A DNA stretch of 64,000 bases, taken from Alphaproteobacteria bacterium (lineage in GTDB: Bacteria > Pseudomonadota > Alphaproteobacteria > Ferrovibrionales > Ferrovibrionaceae). A program made the translations under genes and the position numbers. Under the pieces are notes generated by a model. The model was not told the origin of the DNA. It did no database searches and saw only the letters and a list, made by a program, of their open reading frames with translations. Below, piece after piece: positions 42,063-50,855 of the stretch. The stretch is from positions 372,001 through 436,000 of the forward strand of contig JAFKFH010000006.1 of assembly GCA_017307375.1 (NCBI GenBank). Reading direction: 5' to 3'. The first letter of the stretch is position 1; every line of letters begins with the position of its first letter.

Positions 42063-43618
42063 CCGATCTCGCCCACCAGCTCGAACAGGCGCTGGGTCCC
42101 GACCAGGTACTGGCCGACGAGGCCAGCCGCACCTTCTATGCCAACGATGTGTTCTGGCAGCCGGGCATCCTGCCGGCCGCCATCGTCCGCCCGCGCAACG
42201 TCGAGGAGGTGCAGCGTGCCGTCCGGCTTGCCACCGCGTCCGGCCATGCGGTCGTGCCGCGTGGCGGCGGCATGTCCTACACCAAGGGCTATCTGCCCCC
42301 GCATGAGCGTTGCGTCGTCGTCGATACCCGGCGGCTCGACCGGGTCACCGAGGTGCGGACCGACGATCTCTACGTCACCGCCGAGGCCGGCTGCACCTGG
42401 GCCTCGGTCAATGCGAGTATCGAGGGCTCGGGCCTGCGCACCGGATACTGGGGGCCGCTGTCGGGCCTCAATGCCACGGTCGGCGGCGCGCTGTCGCAGA
42501 ATTCGGCCTTCTTCGGCTCAGGGTTGAACGGCACCGTGGCCGACAGCGTGCTGGGCGTCTCGGTCGTGCTGGCCGATGGGCAGCTGGTGACCACCGGTTC
42601 CGGCGGCCGGCGCGAGGCGCAGCCCTTCACCCGCTATGGCGGCCCCGACCTGACCGGCATGTTCCTGGGGGACAACGGCGCGTTCGGCATCAAGGTCGGC
42701 GCCACCTTGCGGCTGCATCGGCGCCCGGCCGAGAGCGGCCATCTGTCCTTCGGCTTCGACAGCCTCGACAAGATGGCGGCGGCACAGGTCGAGATGGCGC
42801 GGCTCGAAGTCATCGCCGAAAGCTTCGGCATCGATCGTGCCAAAGCCGATCACTCCGCCTCGGTCAACAAGCTGATGGACGGCGCCAAGGCGCTGATGGA
42901 CGTCGCCAAGGCGGGCAAGTCGACGCTTGCCGGCATCAAGGACGCGCTGGGCGTGGCCGCGGCCGGCACCGCCTTCCTGAAGGCCCATGCCTATACGCTG
43001 CACCTCGTCACCGAGGGGCGGACCGCGGCCGAGCGCGACTGGAACCTGGCGGCCCTGCGCCGGATCGGCACGGCCTACGGCGTCGAGATCGAGAATACCG
43101 TGCCCAAGGTGATGCGCTCCAAGCCGTTCGGACCGGTGCGCGGCATGCTGGGCGCGGACGGCGAGCGCTGGGTGCCGATCCATGCCGTCTTCCCGTTGAG
43201 CCGCGCGGCCGCGGCCATCGCCGCCCACCAGGCCTATTTCGCCGGCCAGGCCGAGATGATGCGCCGGCACGGCATCGTCCTCTCCCAGATGACGATGACG
43301 GTGGGCAACGAGTTTTTCCTCGAGCCCGCCTTCTACTGGCGCGACGAGATCACGGCGCTGCACGCCGCCGCGCTGGGCGACGACGTGGTTCGCCCCTGGC
43401 GCGACCGCCCGGCCGATCCTGCCGCCCGCCAGGCCGTGATCGACCTGCGCCGCGGCACCCAGGAACTCTATGCAAGCCTTGGCGGCGCCTCGTGGCAGGT
43501 GGCGCGCGATTATCCCTATGCGGATGTCTTGAAGCCCGAGACCTGGGCCTTGGCCCGGGCGCTGAAGCAGGCGGTCGATCCGCGCGGGCTGATGAATCCG
43601 GGTTCGCTCGGTCTCTAG
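42059..43618 (+). CDS. FAD-binding oxidase (FAD_binding_4 / GlcD-VAO type)
   Basis: A 519-residue PCMH-type flavoprotein. The FAD domain includes VVPRGGGMSYTKGYLP, VTAEAGCTWASVNASIEGSG and GPLSGLNATVGGALSQNSAF; the C-terminus MNPGSLGL is typical of the vanillyl-alcohol-oxidase/glycolate-oxidase fold. It oxidises a 2-hydroxy acid, alcohol or phenolic side chain. It is translationally coupled to the MBL gene and 6 bases ahead of the hydratase genes. Substrate not readable. Confidence 0.88.
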   Translation: MTDLAHQLEQALGPDQVLADEASRTFYANDVFWQPGILPAAIVRPRNVEEVQRAVRLATASGHAVVPRGGGMSYTKGYLPPHERCVVVDTRRLDRVTEVRTDDLYVTAEAGCTWASVNASIEGSGLRTGYWGPLSGLNATVGGALSQNSAFFGSGLNGTVADSVLGVSVVLADGQLVTTGSGGRREAQPFTRYGGPDLTGMFLGDNGAFGIKVGATLRLHRRPAESGHLSFGFDSLDKMAAAQVEMARLEVIAESFGIDRAKADHSASVNKLMDGAKALMDVAKAGKSTLAGIKDALGVAAAGTAFLKAHAYTLHLVTEGRTAAERDWNLAALRRIGTAYGVEIENTVPKVMRSKPFGPVRGMLGADGERWVPIHAVFPLSRAAAAIAAHQAYFAGQAEMMRRHGIVLSQMTMTVGNEFFLEPAFYWRDEITALHAAALGDDVVRPWRDRPADPAARQAVIDLRRGTQELYASLGGASWQVARDYPYADVLKPETWALARALKQAVDPRGLMNPGSLGL

Positions 43619-43624
43619 AGGACG

Positions 43625-44887
43625 ATGTCAATGGGTTACACGATTACCGAGAAGATCCTCGCCCGTGCCGCCGGGCTGCCGGCGGTGAGGGCGGGCGACG
43701 AGGTCATGGCCAAACCGGATTTCGTCATCGCCTACGACTTCCCCGGCTATACCGACGTCTACTTCAAGCAGATGAAGGAAGATTTCGGCATCGACAAGGT
43801 TGCCGAACCGGACCGCTTCGCGATCTTCATCGACCACATGGTGCCCACCGCGACCCCGGCCGAGGAAGAACTGCACATCATCACCCGCAAGTGGTGCGCC
43901 GAGCAGGGCGTGCCGCTGTTCGAGCGCAAGGGCATCGGCCACCAGGTTGCCTCCGAGGTCGGCTATGCCGTGCCCGGCGCCTTCGTCGTGCATTTCGATG
44001 GCCATATCAGCCAGCTCGGCACCTTCGGCACGCTGGCCATGGGCATCCGCCGCAACCTGCTCGAAGCCTTCGTGCGCGACCATGTCTCGTTGCGCGTGCC
44101 GCAGACGACGCGGGTCAACCTGACCGGCACGCTGAAGAAGGGGGTGATGGCGCGCGACGTGTTTCATCACATCGTCCGCGTGCTGGGGCCGGCGTCCTGC
44201 CGCTTCCAGGTGCTCGAGGTCGGCGGCCCGGCGCTGGACGAGATCTCGACCGAGGGGCTGCAGACGATCACCGGCCTTGCCATGTTCACCGGCGCGGTCA
44301 CCGCGATCGTCAACCCCAGCAAGAAGCGCCTCGACTACGCGCTGCCGCGCGCGCGCAAGCAGATCGAGCCGGTCTACAGCGACGACGACGCCGAGTTCGC
44401 CGCCGTGCACGAGATCGACCTTTGCAACCTCGACCCGATCGTGGTCATTCCCCCCAGCCCGGCCAACACGCGCGATCTGGCCGACTACCTCGGCATCGAG
44501 GTCCAGGCGGGCTATCTCGGCTCCTGCGCTTCCGGCCGGCTGGAGGACCTGCGGGCGGCGGTGCAGGTGCTGAAGGGGCGGAAGGTGGCGCCCGGCTTCG
44601 CGCTGCATATCGTGCCGACCAGCCAGCAGATCATGGCCGATGCGGCGCGCGAAGGCCTGATCGCCGAGCTGGTCGAGGCCGGCGCCTTCGTCTCCTCGCC
44701 ATCCTGCGACTATTGCTTCGGCCGCATCGCCACGATGACGGCGGGGCAGAAGGCGGTCTCGACCGGTACGCTGAACGTGCGCGGCCGGATGGGCAGCCCG
44801 GATTCCGAAATCTACCTCGTCAACGCCGCGGCGGTCGCCGCCTCGGCGATCGAGGGGCGGATCGCCGATCCGCGCAACTACCTCTGA
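43625..44887 (+). CDS. Aconitase-family hydratase, large subunit (LeuC/DmdA-like)
   Basis: A 420-residue large subunit of a [4Fe-4S] hydro-lyase. The cluster cysteines are Cys301 (YLGSCASGR), Cys361 and Cys364 (SPSCDYCFG), as in isopropylmalate isomerase and dimethylmaleate hydratase. IFIDHMVPTATP and GHQVASEVGYAVPG cover further active-site loops. No leuB, leuA or other leucine gene is near, and an ICL/PEPM lyase follows, so it likely hydrates or isomerises a catabolic alkene-dicarboxylate. The small subunit starts 14 bases on. Confidence 0.87.
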   Translation: MSMGYTITEKILARAAGLPAVRAGDEVMAKPDFVIAYDFPGYTDVYFKQMKEDFGIDKVAEPDRFAIFIDHMVPTATPAEEELHIITRKWCAEQGVPLFERKGIGHQVASEVGYAVPGAFVVHFDGHISQLGTFGTLAMGIRRNLLEAFVRDHVSLRVPQTTRVNLTGTLKKGVMARDVFHHIVRVLGPASCRFQVLEVGGPALDEISTEGLQTITGLAMFTGAVTAIVNPSKKRLDYALPRARKQIEPVYSDDDAEFAAVHEIDLCNLDPIVVIPPSPANTRDLADYLGIEVQAGYLGSCASGRLEDLRAAVQVLKGRKVAPGFALHIVPTSQQIMADAAREGLIAELVEAGAFVSSPSCDYCFGRIATMTAGQKAVSTGTLNVRGRMGSPDSEIYLVNAAAVAASAIEGRIADPRNYL

Positions 44888-44901
44888 GAGGGGCCAGGAC
44901 C

Positions 44902-45411
44902 ATGGCGCTGAAGAACCTGCGCGGGCGCGTCGCCTTCATCTTCGAGGAGATCGACTTCGACGTCGACCAGATCGTCGGCGTCAAGAACATCAAGATCCAG
45001 GACGTGGCCGAATTGGCCAAGGTCGCGATGCAGGCCTACGACCCCGACTTCGCCAAGGTGGTGCAGCCCGGCGATCTGCTGGTGGGCAATCACAATTTCG
45101 GCTACGGCCATCCCCATTACCCGCCGATGCGCGCGATGCGGCATCTGGGCATTACCGGCGTCGTCGCCGAATCCTTCTCGCCCGGCTACTGGCGCGGCGA
45201 GATCAGCATGGGTTTCCCGCAGGTTTCCTGCCCGGGCATCCTCGGCCTGGTCGAACGCTGGGACGAGATCGAGGTCGACTGGGCGGCAGGCGTGGTCCGT
45301 AACCTGACGCGCGGCCGCGAGATCGCGTTCGAACCGCTCGCCCGCGCCGACTACGAGATGCTCGATGCCGGCGGCCTGCTCCAATATCTCAAGGCCGGTA
45401 CGGCCGCCTGA
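44902..45411 (+). CDS. Aconitase-family hydratase, small subunit (LeuD/DmdB-like)
   Basis: A 169-residue swivel-domain subunit, close to the length of LeuD-type proteins of the archaeal and HACN type. It has DVDQIVGVKNIKIQD, LLVGNHNFGYGHPHYPP in place of the usual GxNFGxGSSRE substrate loop, and VVAESFSPGYWRGEISMGFP. The changed GYGHPHYPP loop predicts a substrate different from isopropylmalate. It partners the large subunit upstream. Confidence 0.86.
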   Translation: MALKNLRGRVAFIFEEIDFDVDQIVGVKNIKIQDVAELAKVAMQAYDPDFAKVVQPGDLLVGNHNFGYGHPHYPPMRAMRHLGITGVVAESFSPGYWRGEISMGFPQVSCPGILGLVERWDEIEVDWAAGVVRNLTRGREIAFEPLARADYEMLDAGGLLQYLKAGTAA

Positions 45412-45434
45412 TCCAAACGAAAGGACACCTGACC

Positions 45435-46310
45435 ATGGCACCCAACCTCAAGGCGATGATGCGCGAGAAGGGCACCATCTGGGCCGCCGGCGCCTTCGAC
45501 GCCCTGTCCGCCCGGCTGATCGAGGAAGCGGGCTTCGACGCCCTGCTGACCTCGGGCTTCGGCATCTCGTCGTCGTTCCTGGGCGAGCCCGATGCCGAGC
45601 TCTACACGATGACCGAGAACCTGACGGTCGTGCGCAATGTCGTCAACGCGGTCAAGATCCCGGTGATCGCCGATATCGACACCGCCTACGGCAATCCGAT
45701 CAACGTGATGCGCACGATCAAGGAGTTCGAGAACGCCGGCGTCTCGGCCGTGATCATGGAAGACCAGGTCGCGCCCAAGCGCTGCCCGGCCGCCTCGAAC
45801 ATGATCGAGATCATTTCCGAGGGCGAGGCGATCGCCAAGATCGAGGCCGCGGTCAGTGCCCGCCGCAACCCGGAAATGCTGATCGTCGGCCGGACCGACG
45901 CGATCAGCGAGGACGAGGCGATCAAGCGGGCCAAGGCCTATGTCAAGGCCGGCGCCGACATCATCCAGCCGATCTCGAAGTGCTTCAAGAATTTCGACGG
46001 ATTGCGCCGCCTGCGCGAGGAATGCGGCGTGCCGCTGTCGCTGCAGATCCTGGGCTGGCTTGAACGCGACCTGACCCGCGAGCAGATCGAGCAGGTCGCC
46101 GCCTTCGCCACCTATCCGCTGGTGCCGCTGATGTCGGCCGCCCAGGTGATGACCGACAATCTCAAGGTCCTGGCGCGCGAGAAGTCGTCGAAGAATCTGC
46201 CGCATCCGGTGATGGACCACAACGTCTTCGGCGCCTTCATCGGCTTCCCGCGTATCGAGGAACTGCAGAAGAAGTACCTGCGCTACGGCGAAGCGAGCGC
46301 CGCGGAATAA
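45435..46310 (+). CDS. Isocitrate lyase/PEP mutase family C-C lyase
   Basis: A 291-residue ICL/PEPM-superfamily TIM-barrel protein. LLTSGFGISSSFLG near the N-terminus, VIADIDTAYGNPINVM for Mg2+, and the catalytic-loop APKRCPAASN with Cys117. In methylisocitrate and dimethylmalate lyases that loop reads KRCGH; here it is KRCPA, so the Cys is kept but the following Gly-His is changed. It likely splits the hydrated dicarboxylate from the upstream hydratase into pyruvate or another keto acid plus an acid. Mutase activity is unlikely given the Cys. Confidence 0.87.
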   Translation: MAPNLKAMMREKGTIWAAGAFDALSARLIEEAGFDALLTSGFGISSSFLGEPDAELYTMTENLTVVRNVVNAVKIPVIADIDTAYGNPINVMRTIKEFENAGVSAVIMEDQVAPKRCPAASNMIEIISEGEAIAKIEAAVSARRNPEMLIVGRTDAISEDEAIKRAKAYVKAGADIIQPISKCFKNFDGLRRLREECGVPLSLQILGWLERDLTREQIEQVAAFATYPLVPLMSAAQVMTDNLKVLAREKSSKNLPHPVMDHNVFGAFIGFPRIEELQKKYLRYGEASAAE

Positions 46311-46349
46311 CCGACAACCCGAAAAGCCAACCTGAGGGAGGAGAGACCA

Positions 46350-47492
46350 ATGTTGAACCGCAGGATCACGGTCGCGGCGCTTGCCGCCGCGACCGCCATC
46401 GGCCTGGCCCTGTCGCCGGCCGCGGCCCAGCAGAAGCCGCCGGTCAAGATCGCGGCCATCGCGCCGTTGTCGGGCGCCGGCGCCTTCGACGGCCAATTGG
46501 CAGTCGAGGGCATGAAGGCGATGGCCGAGGTCATCAACCAGCGCGGCGGCATCCTGGGCGGCCGCAAGATCGAGCTGGTGACCTATGACGACAAGGGTAC
46601 GCCCGAGGAAGGCGTCTCGGCGGCCAAGCGCGCGATGGAGCAGGACAACGTCGACATGATCGTCGGCGGCTGGTTCTCGGCGGTCGCGCTGGCCCAGAAG
46701 GAAGTGACCCGCGACAAGATCATCAACGTGATGACCTCGTCGCAGCATCCGAACGTGACCGAGCAGGGCCACAAGTACCTGTTCCGGCTCAACGCCACGT
46801 CGACGATGATGTCGGATACCTACTCGAAGTTCATCTGCGACAAGATGAAGGTCAAGTCAGTCGCTTTCATCACCATCAACGACGATTACGGCCGCCTCGA
46901 GGTCGAGAACTACAAGAAGTTGCTGGCCAGCTGCAACATCGAGGTCAAGGGCAACGAGTTCTACAACCGCGACGATACCGATTTCACCACGGCGCTGACC
47001 AAGCTGAAGGCGCTGAACCCGGACGCGATCTACGTCTCGGCGATCAACACCAGCCAGGGTGCGACGATCTACCGCCAGATCCGCCAGACTGCGTTCAAGG
47101 GTACGATCATCGCCTCGGCCGGCAACATGAACCCGAAGCTGATCGAGCTGTCGGGGCCGGCGCTGGAAGGCGTCTACTGCGTCTCGCTGTTCGCGCCCGA
47201 CAGCCAGAATTCGAGCCTCAAGCAGTGGATGACCCAGTACAAGAAGGACTTCAAGAACGAGCCGTCGTTCATCGGCTCGCTCGGCGCCCAGGCCGTGCAG
47301 GTGCTGGCCGAGGCCGCGGACAAGGCCGGGTCGTCGCGCGACTACGACAAGATCGCGCAGACGCTGAAGTCGCGTAAGTGGGATACGCTGCTCGGCCAGA
47401 TCTCGTTCACCGACAAGGGCCAGGCGATGCAGAACATCTATCTGGTCCAGGTCAAGAACAAGCAGATCGTCTCGGTCGCGTCCGGATCGTGA
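46350..47492 (+). CDS. Branched-chain-type ABC transporter substrate-binding protein
   Basis: A 380-residue periplasmic type I binding protein (LivJ class). The signal peptide NRRITVAALAAATAIGLAL is cleaved near AAAQ. KIAAIAPLSGAGAFDGQLAVEG and IELVTYDDKGTPEEGVSAAKRA are family landmarks. Liv-type systems in catabolic operons often import aromatic or dicarboxylic acids rather than amino acids. Ribosome site GGGAGGAGA lies before the ATG. A hairpin follows at 47499-47526, before the permease gene. Confidence 0.92.
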   Translation: MLNRRITVAALAAATAIGLALSPAAAQQKPPVKIAAIAPLSGAGAFDGQLAVEGMKAMAEVINQRGGILGGRKIELVTYDDKGTPEEGVSAAKRAMEQDNVDMIVGGWFSAVALAQKEVTRDKIINVMTSSQHPNVTEQGHKYLFRLNATSTMMSDTYSKFICDKMKVKSVAFITINDDYGRLEVENYKKLLASCNIEVKGNEFYNRDDTDFTTALTKLKALNPDAIYVSAINTSQGATIYRQIRQTAFKGTIIASAGNMNPKLIELSGPALEGVYCVSLFAPDSQNSSLKQWMTQYKKDFKNEPSFIGSLGAQAVQVLAEAADKAGSSRDYDKIAQTLKSRKWDTLLGQISFTDKGQAMQNIYLVQVKNKQIVSVASGS

Positions 47493-47498
47493 AGCTAT

Positions 47499-47526
47499 GG
47501 ACGGCGGGCCCACGGGTCCGCCGTCC
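47499..47526 (+). other. Intercistronic hairpin between binding-protein and permease genes
   Basis: GGACGGCGG at 47499-47507 pairs with CCGCCGTCC at 47518-47526 around a GC-rich 10-base loop, 6 bases after the binding-protein stop. Such stems commonly protect binding-protein mRNA and lower downstream expression; that role is inferred. Confidence 0.5.
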
Positions 47527-47548
47527 GACCCATCGCAGGATCGGCTAA

Positions 47549-48427
47549 ATGGATTTCATCGTCTTAGGCCAGCAGATCATCAACGGGCTGGTCAACGGCA
47601 TGGGCTACGTGCTCATCGCCACCGGGCTGACCCTGGTGTTCGGTGTGCTGCGCATCGTCAATTTCGCCCATGGCGAATTCTACATGCTCGGCGCCTTCCT
47701 CACCTACTATGCGCTGACCCTGTTCGGCGTCGATTACGTCGCGGCGGCGCTGCTGGCGACGATCGCGGTCGCGGGGCTCGGCATCGGCGCCAACCGGTTC
47801 TTCTTCCGGCCGCTGCGCAAGGAGCATGAGTTCACCATCCTCCTTTCCAGCCTCGGCCTCTCGCTCCTGATCGCCAACGGGGCGGAGGAGTTGTTCGGGG
47901 CCGATCCGAAATACGTCATGTCGCCCTATGCCGACGAGGCCAGCGAGATCGGGCCGTTCGTCGTGACCGAGCAGCGGCTGATCGTCTTTGCGGCCGCCGC
48001 CGTGGTGATGGCCGGGGTCTACTGGTTCATCCGCTATACCCGCATGGGCAAGATGATGCAGGCGACCGCCCAGAATCCCGAGGGCGCGGCGCTGACCGGC
48101 ATCAATACCGACTTCGTCCACGGCTATACCTTTGCACTGGCCTGCGGCCTCGCGGCGCTGGCCGGCGCCCTGGTCGCACCGACCGCGATGCTGTTTCCGA
48201 CGGTCGGGTCGTGGGCCGTGCTTAAAGGCTTCATCGTCGTCGTCATGGGCGGCCTGGGCTCGGTCACCGGCGCGCTGCTCGGCGGCCTTTTGCTCGGCGT
48301 CGTCGAATCGCTCGGCGGCGGCTATATCTCGCTCGGTTTCAAGGATGCGATCGGCTATGCCATCATCATCGCGGTACTGCTGTGGCGGCCGCAGGGCCTG
48401 TTCAGCGTGAGCCGGAGCACGCGATGA
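47549..48427 (+). CDS. livH: Branched-chain-type ABC permease (LivH)
   Basis: A 292-residue LivH-type permease with about eight hydrophobic helices. GYVLIATGLTLVFGVLRIVNFAHGEFYMLGAF is the diagnostic N-terminal segment and GGLGSVTGALLGGLLLGVVESL the C-terminal one. It pairs with LivM. Its TGA overlaps the livM ATG (ATGA). Confidence 0.93.
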   Translation: MDFIVLGQQIINGLVNGMGYVLIATGLTLVFGVLRIVNFAHGEFYMLGAFLTYYALTLFGVDYVAAALLATIAVAGLGIGANRFFFRPLRKEHEFTILLSSLGLSLLIANGAEELFGADPKYVMSPYADEASEIGPFVVTEQRLIVFAAAAVVMAGVYWFIRYTRMGKMMQATAQNPEGAALTGINTDFVHGYTFALACGLAALAGALVAPTAMLFPTVGSWAVLKGFIVVVMGGLGSVTGALLGGLLLGVVESLGGGYISLGFKDAIGYAIIIAVLLWRPQGLFSVSRSTR

Positions 48428-49371
48428 TCAAGGGTCGCCTGCCTCTCGTCGTCGCCGTCCTCGGCATCCTGCCATTCGTCGTCGGCAACGCCTATCTGCA
48501 GCACATGCTCGTCCTCTGGGCGATCTATGCGCTGCTCGCCCTCAGCCTGAACATGATCGTCGGCTATCTCGGCGAACTGACTTTCGGCCATGCCGCGTTC
48601 TTCGGCATCGGCGCCTATACCTCGGCGATCCTGTCGATGAACTATGGCCTGCCGGTCTGGCTCGGCCCGTTCGCGGCGGCCATCGTCGCGGCCTTCTTCG
48701 GCGCCGTGATCGGCTATGTCGCGCTGCGCATCGTCGGTCCGCAGTTCGCCATCCTGACGCTCGGCTTCGGCTCGATCCTCTATACCATCACCAACTACTG
48801 GGTCGACCTGACGCGCGGGCCGATGGGGATCTCCAACATCCCGCCGTTCAGCCTGCCTGGCCTCGACATCGACTTCACCCGCGCCGATCGCATGTACTAC
48901 GTGGCGCTGGTCGTCCTGCTGCTGGTCGCCTATGGCTGTCGCGCGCTGATGACCAGCCGGACCGGGCGGGCCTTTATCGCGGTGCGCGAGAATGCGCCGC
49001 TCGCCGCCTCGACCGGCATCGACGTGTTTCACACCAAGCTGCTCGGCTTCACCATCGCCACCGCGCTGGCCGGCGTCGGCGGCGCGCTGTACGGCCATTA
49101 CCTGCGCGTGATCACGCCCGACCTGATGAGCCTGCAATATGTCGCGGCGCTGATCATCATGGTCATCGTCGGCGGCAAGGGCACGATCATCGGTCCGATC
49201 ATCGGCGCCGGCATCTATGTCGCGCTGCTCGAGGCGCTGCGGGTCGTCGGCTCGCTGCGGCTGGTGGTCTTCGCCGCCTTGCTCACCCTTTGCGTCATCT
49301 TCCTGCCGGGCGGGCTGGTCAGCCTGTGGCGGCGCTATGCCGGCCGCCAGGCCGCGGGGGGGGCGTCGTGA
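48424..49371 (+). CDS. livM: Branched-chain-type ABC permease (LivM)
   Basis: A 315-residue LivM-type permease. LALSLNMIVGYLGELTFGHAAFFGIGAYTS is the diagnostic motif, with GKGTIIGPIIGAGIYVALLE near the end. It starts at the ATG overlapping the livH stop and ends TGA sharing one base with livG (TGATG), so livHMG are translationally coupled. Confidence 0.93.
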   Translation: MIKGRLPLVVAVLGILPFVVGNAYLQHMLVLWAIYALLALSLNMIVGYLGELTFGHAAFFGIGAYTSAILSMNYGLPVWLGPFAAAIVAAFFGAVIGYVALRIVGPQFAILTLGFGSILYTITNYWVDLTRGPMGISNIPPFSLPGLDIDFTRADRMYYVALVVLLLVAYGCRALMTSRTGRAFIAVRENAPLAASTGIDVFHTKLLGFTIATALAGVGGALYGHYLRVITPDLMSLQYVAALIIMVIVGGKGTIIGPIIGAGIYVALLEALRVVGSLRLVVFAALLTLCVIFLPGGLVSLWRRYAGRQAAGGAS

Positions 49372-50153
49372 TGGCCAAGAACGATATCCTGCTGTCGGTC
49401 GAGGGCCTGACCCGGCGCTTCGGCGGTCTCGTCGCCGTCTCCGACGTCGAGCTGTCGGTCGCCCGCGGCGAGATCCTGGGGCTGATCGGGCCGAACGGCG
49501 CGGGCAAGACAACCGTATTCAACATGCTCGGCGGCACCTTTCCGCCGTCGTCGGGCCGGATCCGCTTCGATGGCACCGACGTGACCGGCTGGCCGTCGCA
49601 TCGGATGGCCCAACTCGGCCTCACCCGCACCTTCCAGATCACCAGCCTGTTTCCGACGCTGTCGGTGCTGGAGAATGTCCGGGCGGCGAGTTTCCGCCGG
49701 GCGAAGACCGGTTGGGCCGGGGCGTTCTTCCGGACCCGGGCATGGCGCGAGGACGAGGCGGCATTGGCCAGGCGGGCCGAGGAGATTCTCGATTTCGTCG
49801 CGCTTGGCCATCGCCGCGACATGCCGGCGCAGGCGCTGCCCTATGGCGAGCAGCGCAAGCTCGAGATCGCGGTGGCGCTGGGCGCCGATCCGACGCTGCT
49901 GCTGCTCGACGAACCGGCCGCCGGCATGAACCCGGACGAAGGCGCCAAGCTCGTGCAGATGATCCGGGCGATCCGCGACCGCGGCGTCTCGGTATTGCTG
50001 GTCGAGCATCACATGAAGGTGGTCATGGGCGTCTGCGATCGCCTGGTCGTACTCGACCATGGCGTCAAGATTGCCGAGGGGCAGCCGCAGGCGGTCGCCA
50101 GCCATCCTGAGGTGATCCGGGTCTATCTCGGGCGGGAGAAGGTCGGTGCTTAA
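49371..50153 (+). CDS. livG: Branched-chain-type ABC ATPase (LivG)
   Basis: A 260-residue LivG ATPase. Walker A is GPNGAGKTTVFNML, the signature region is ALPYGEQRKLEIAVAL (the divergent LivG signature), Walker B is TLLLLDEPAAGMNPDE, and VEHHMKVVMGVCDRLVVLDHG carries the switch His. The C-terminus lies within the livF start region (8-base overlap). Confidence 0.93.
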   Translation: MAKNDILLSVEGLTRRFGGLVAVSDVELSVARGEILGLIGPNGAGKTTVFNMLGGTFPPSSGRIRFDGTDVTGWPSHRMAQLGLTRTFQITSLFPTLSVLENVRAASFRRAKTGWAGAFFRTRAWREDEAALARRAEEILDFVALGHRRDMPAQALPYGEQRKLEIAVALGADPTLLLLDEPAAGMNPDEGAKLVQMIRAIRDRGVSVLLVEHHMKVVMGVCDRLVVLDHGVKIAEGQPQAVASHPEVIRVYLGREKVGA

Positions 50154-50853
50154 GGTTTCCGGGCTGAAAGTCCGCTATGGCAATCGCGAGGCGCTGCACG
50201 GCATCGACCTCGAGGTCGGAACCGGCGAGATCGTTACCCTGGTCGGTTCGAACGGCGCGGGCAAGACGACGACGCTGAAGGCGATTTCCGGCATCCTGCG
50301 CGCGACCGGCGGCCAGGTCGAGTTCGGGGGCGAGCGCATCGACCGGCTGTCGCCGCATGCCATCATCGCCCGCGGGGTGGTGCATGTGCCGGAGGGCCGC
50401 CTGCTCTTCGCCGACATGACGGTGATGGAGCATCTGGAGCTCGGTGCCTTGCGCGCCCCCTCGGGCAAGGCGGGCTATGCCCGTCGCCTCGACTGGGTGT
50501 TCGAACTGTTCCCGGTCCTCAAGGAGCGGGTGGCCCAGCGCGCAGGTACCATGTCGGGCGGCCAGCAACAGATGGTTGCCATTGCCCGCGGGCTGATGGC
50601 CGAGCCCAAATGCCTGATGCTCGACGAGCCGTCCCTCGGCCTTGCCCCGATCGTCGTCGACACGCTCGCCGACACGATCCTGACGCTGCATCGCGCGGGC
50701 ATTGCCATCCTGCTGGTCGAGCAGCGTGTCGACCTGGCGCTGCGCCTGGCCGACCGCGCCTACGTCCTCGAAACCGGCCGGGTCGTGCTGAGCGGCGCGG
50801 CCGATGCGCTGGCCGAGGACGACCGCGTCCGTGAAGCCTATCTGGGAGCATAG
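50146..50853 (+). CDS. livF: Branched-chain-type ABC ATPase (LivF)
   Basis: A 235-residue LivF ATPase starting at a GTG eight bases inside livG. Walker A is VGSNGAGKTTTLKAI, the signature is MSGGQQQMVAIARGLM, Walker B is CLMLDEPSLGLAP and the switch region is VEQRVDLALRLADRAYVLE, with Gln-Arg in place of His. Completes the five-part Liv importer. The Rieske oxygenase gene follows by 2 bases. Confidence 0.93.
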   Translation: MLKVSGLKVRYGNREALHGIDLEVGTGEIVTLVGSNGAGKTTTLKAISGILRATGGQVEFGGERIDRLSPHAIIARGVVHVPEGRLLFADMTVMEHLELGALRAPSGKAGYARRLDWVFELFPVLKERVAQRAGTMSGGQQQMVAIARGLMAEPKCLMLDEPSLGLAPIVVDTLADTILTLHRAGIAILLVEQRVDLALRLADRAYVLETGRVVLSGAADALAEDDRVREAYLGA

Positions 50854-50855
50854 CC

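Noticed and set aside
42310-44901. Apparent giant plus-strand frame running into the hydratase small subunit
   Set aside because: Only the last 169 codons (from 44902) form a recognisable protein; the upstream part is an out-of-frame reading of the FAD oxidase and large-subunit genes.
43625-45411. Leucine biosynthesis leuCD
   Set aside because: No other leucine genes are near, the substrate loop is altered, and the operon is catabolic in content.
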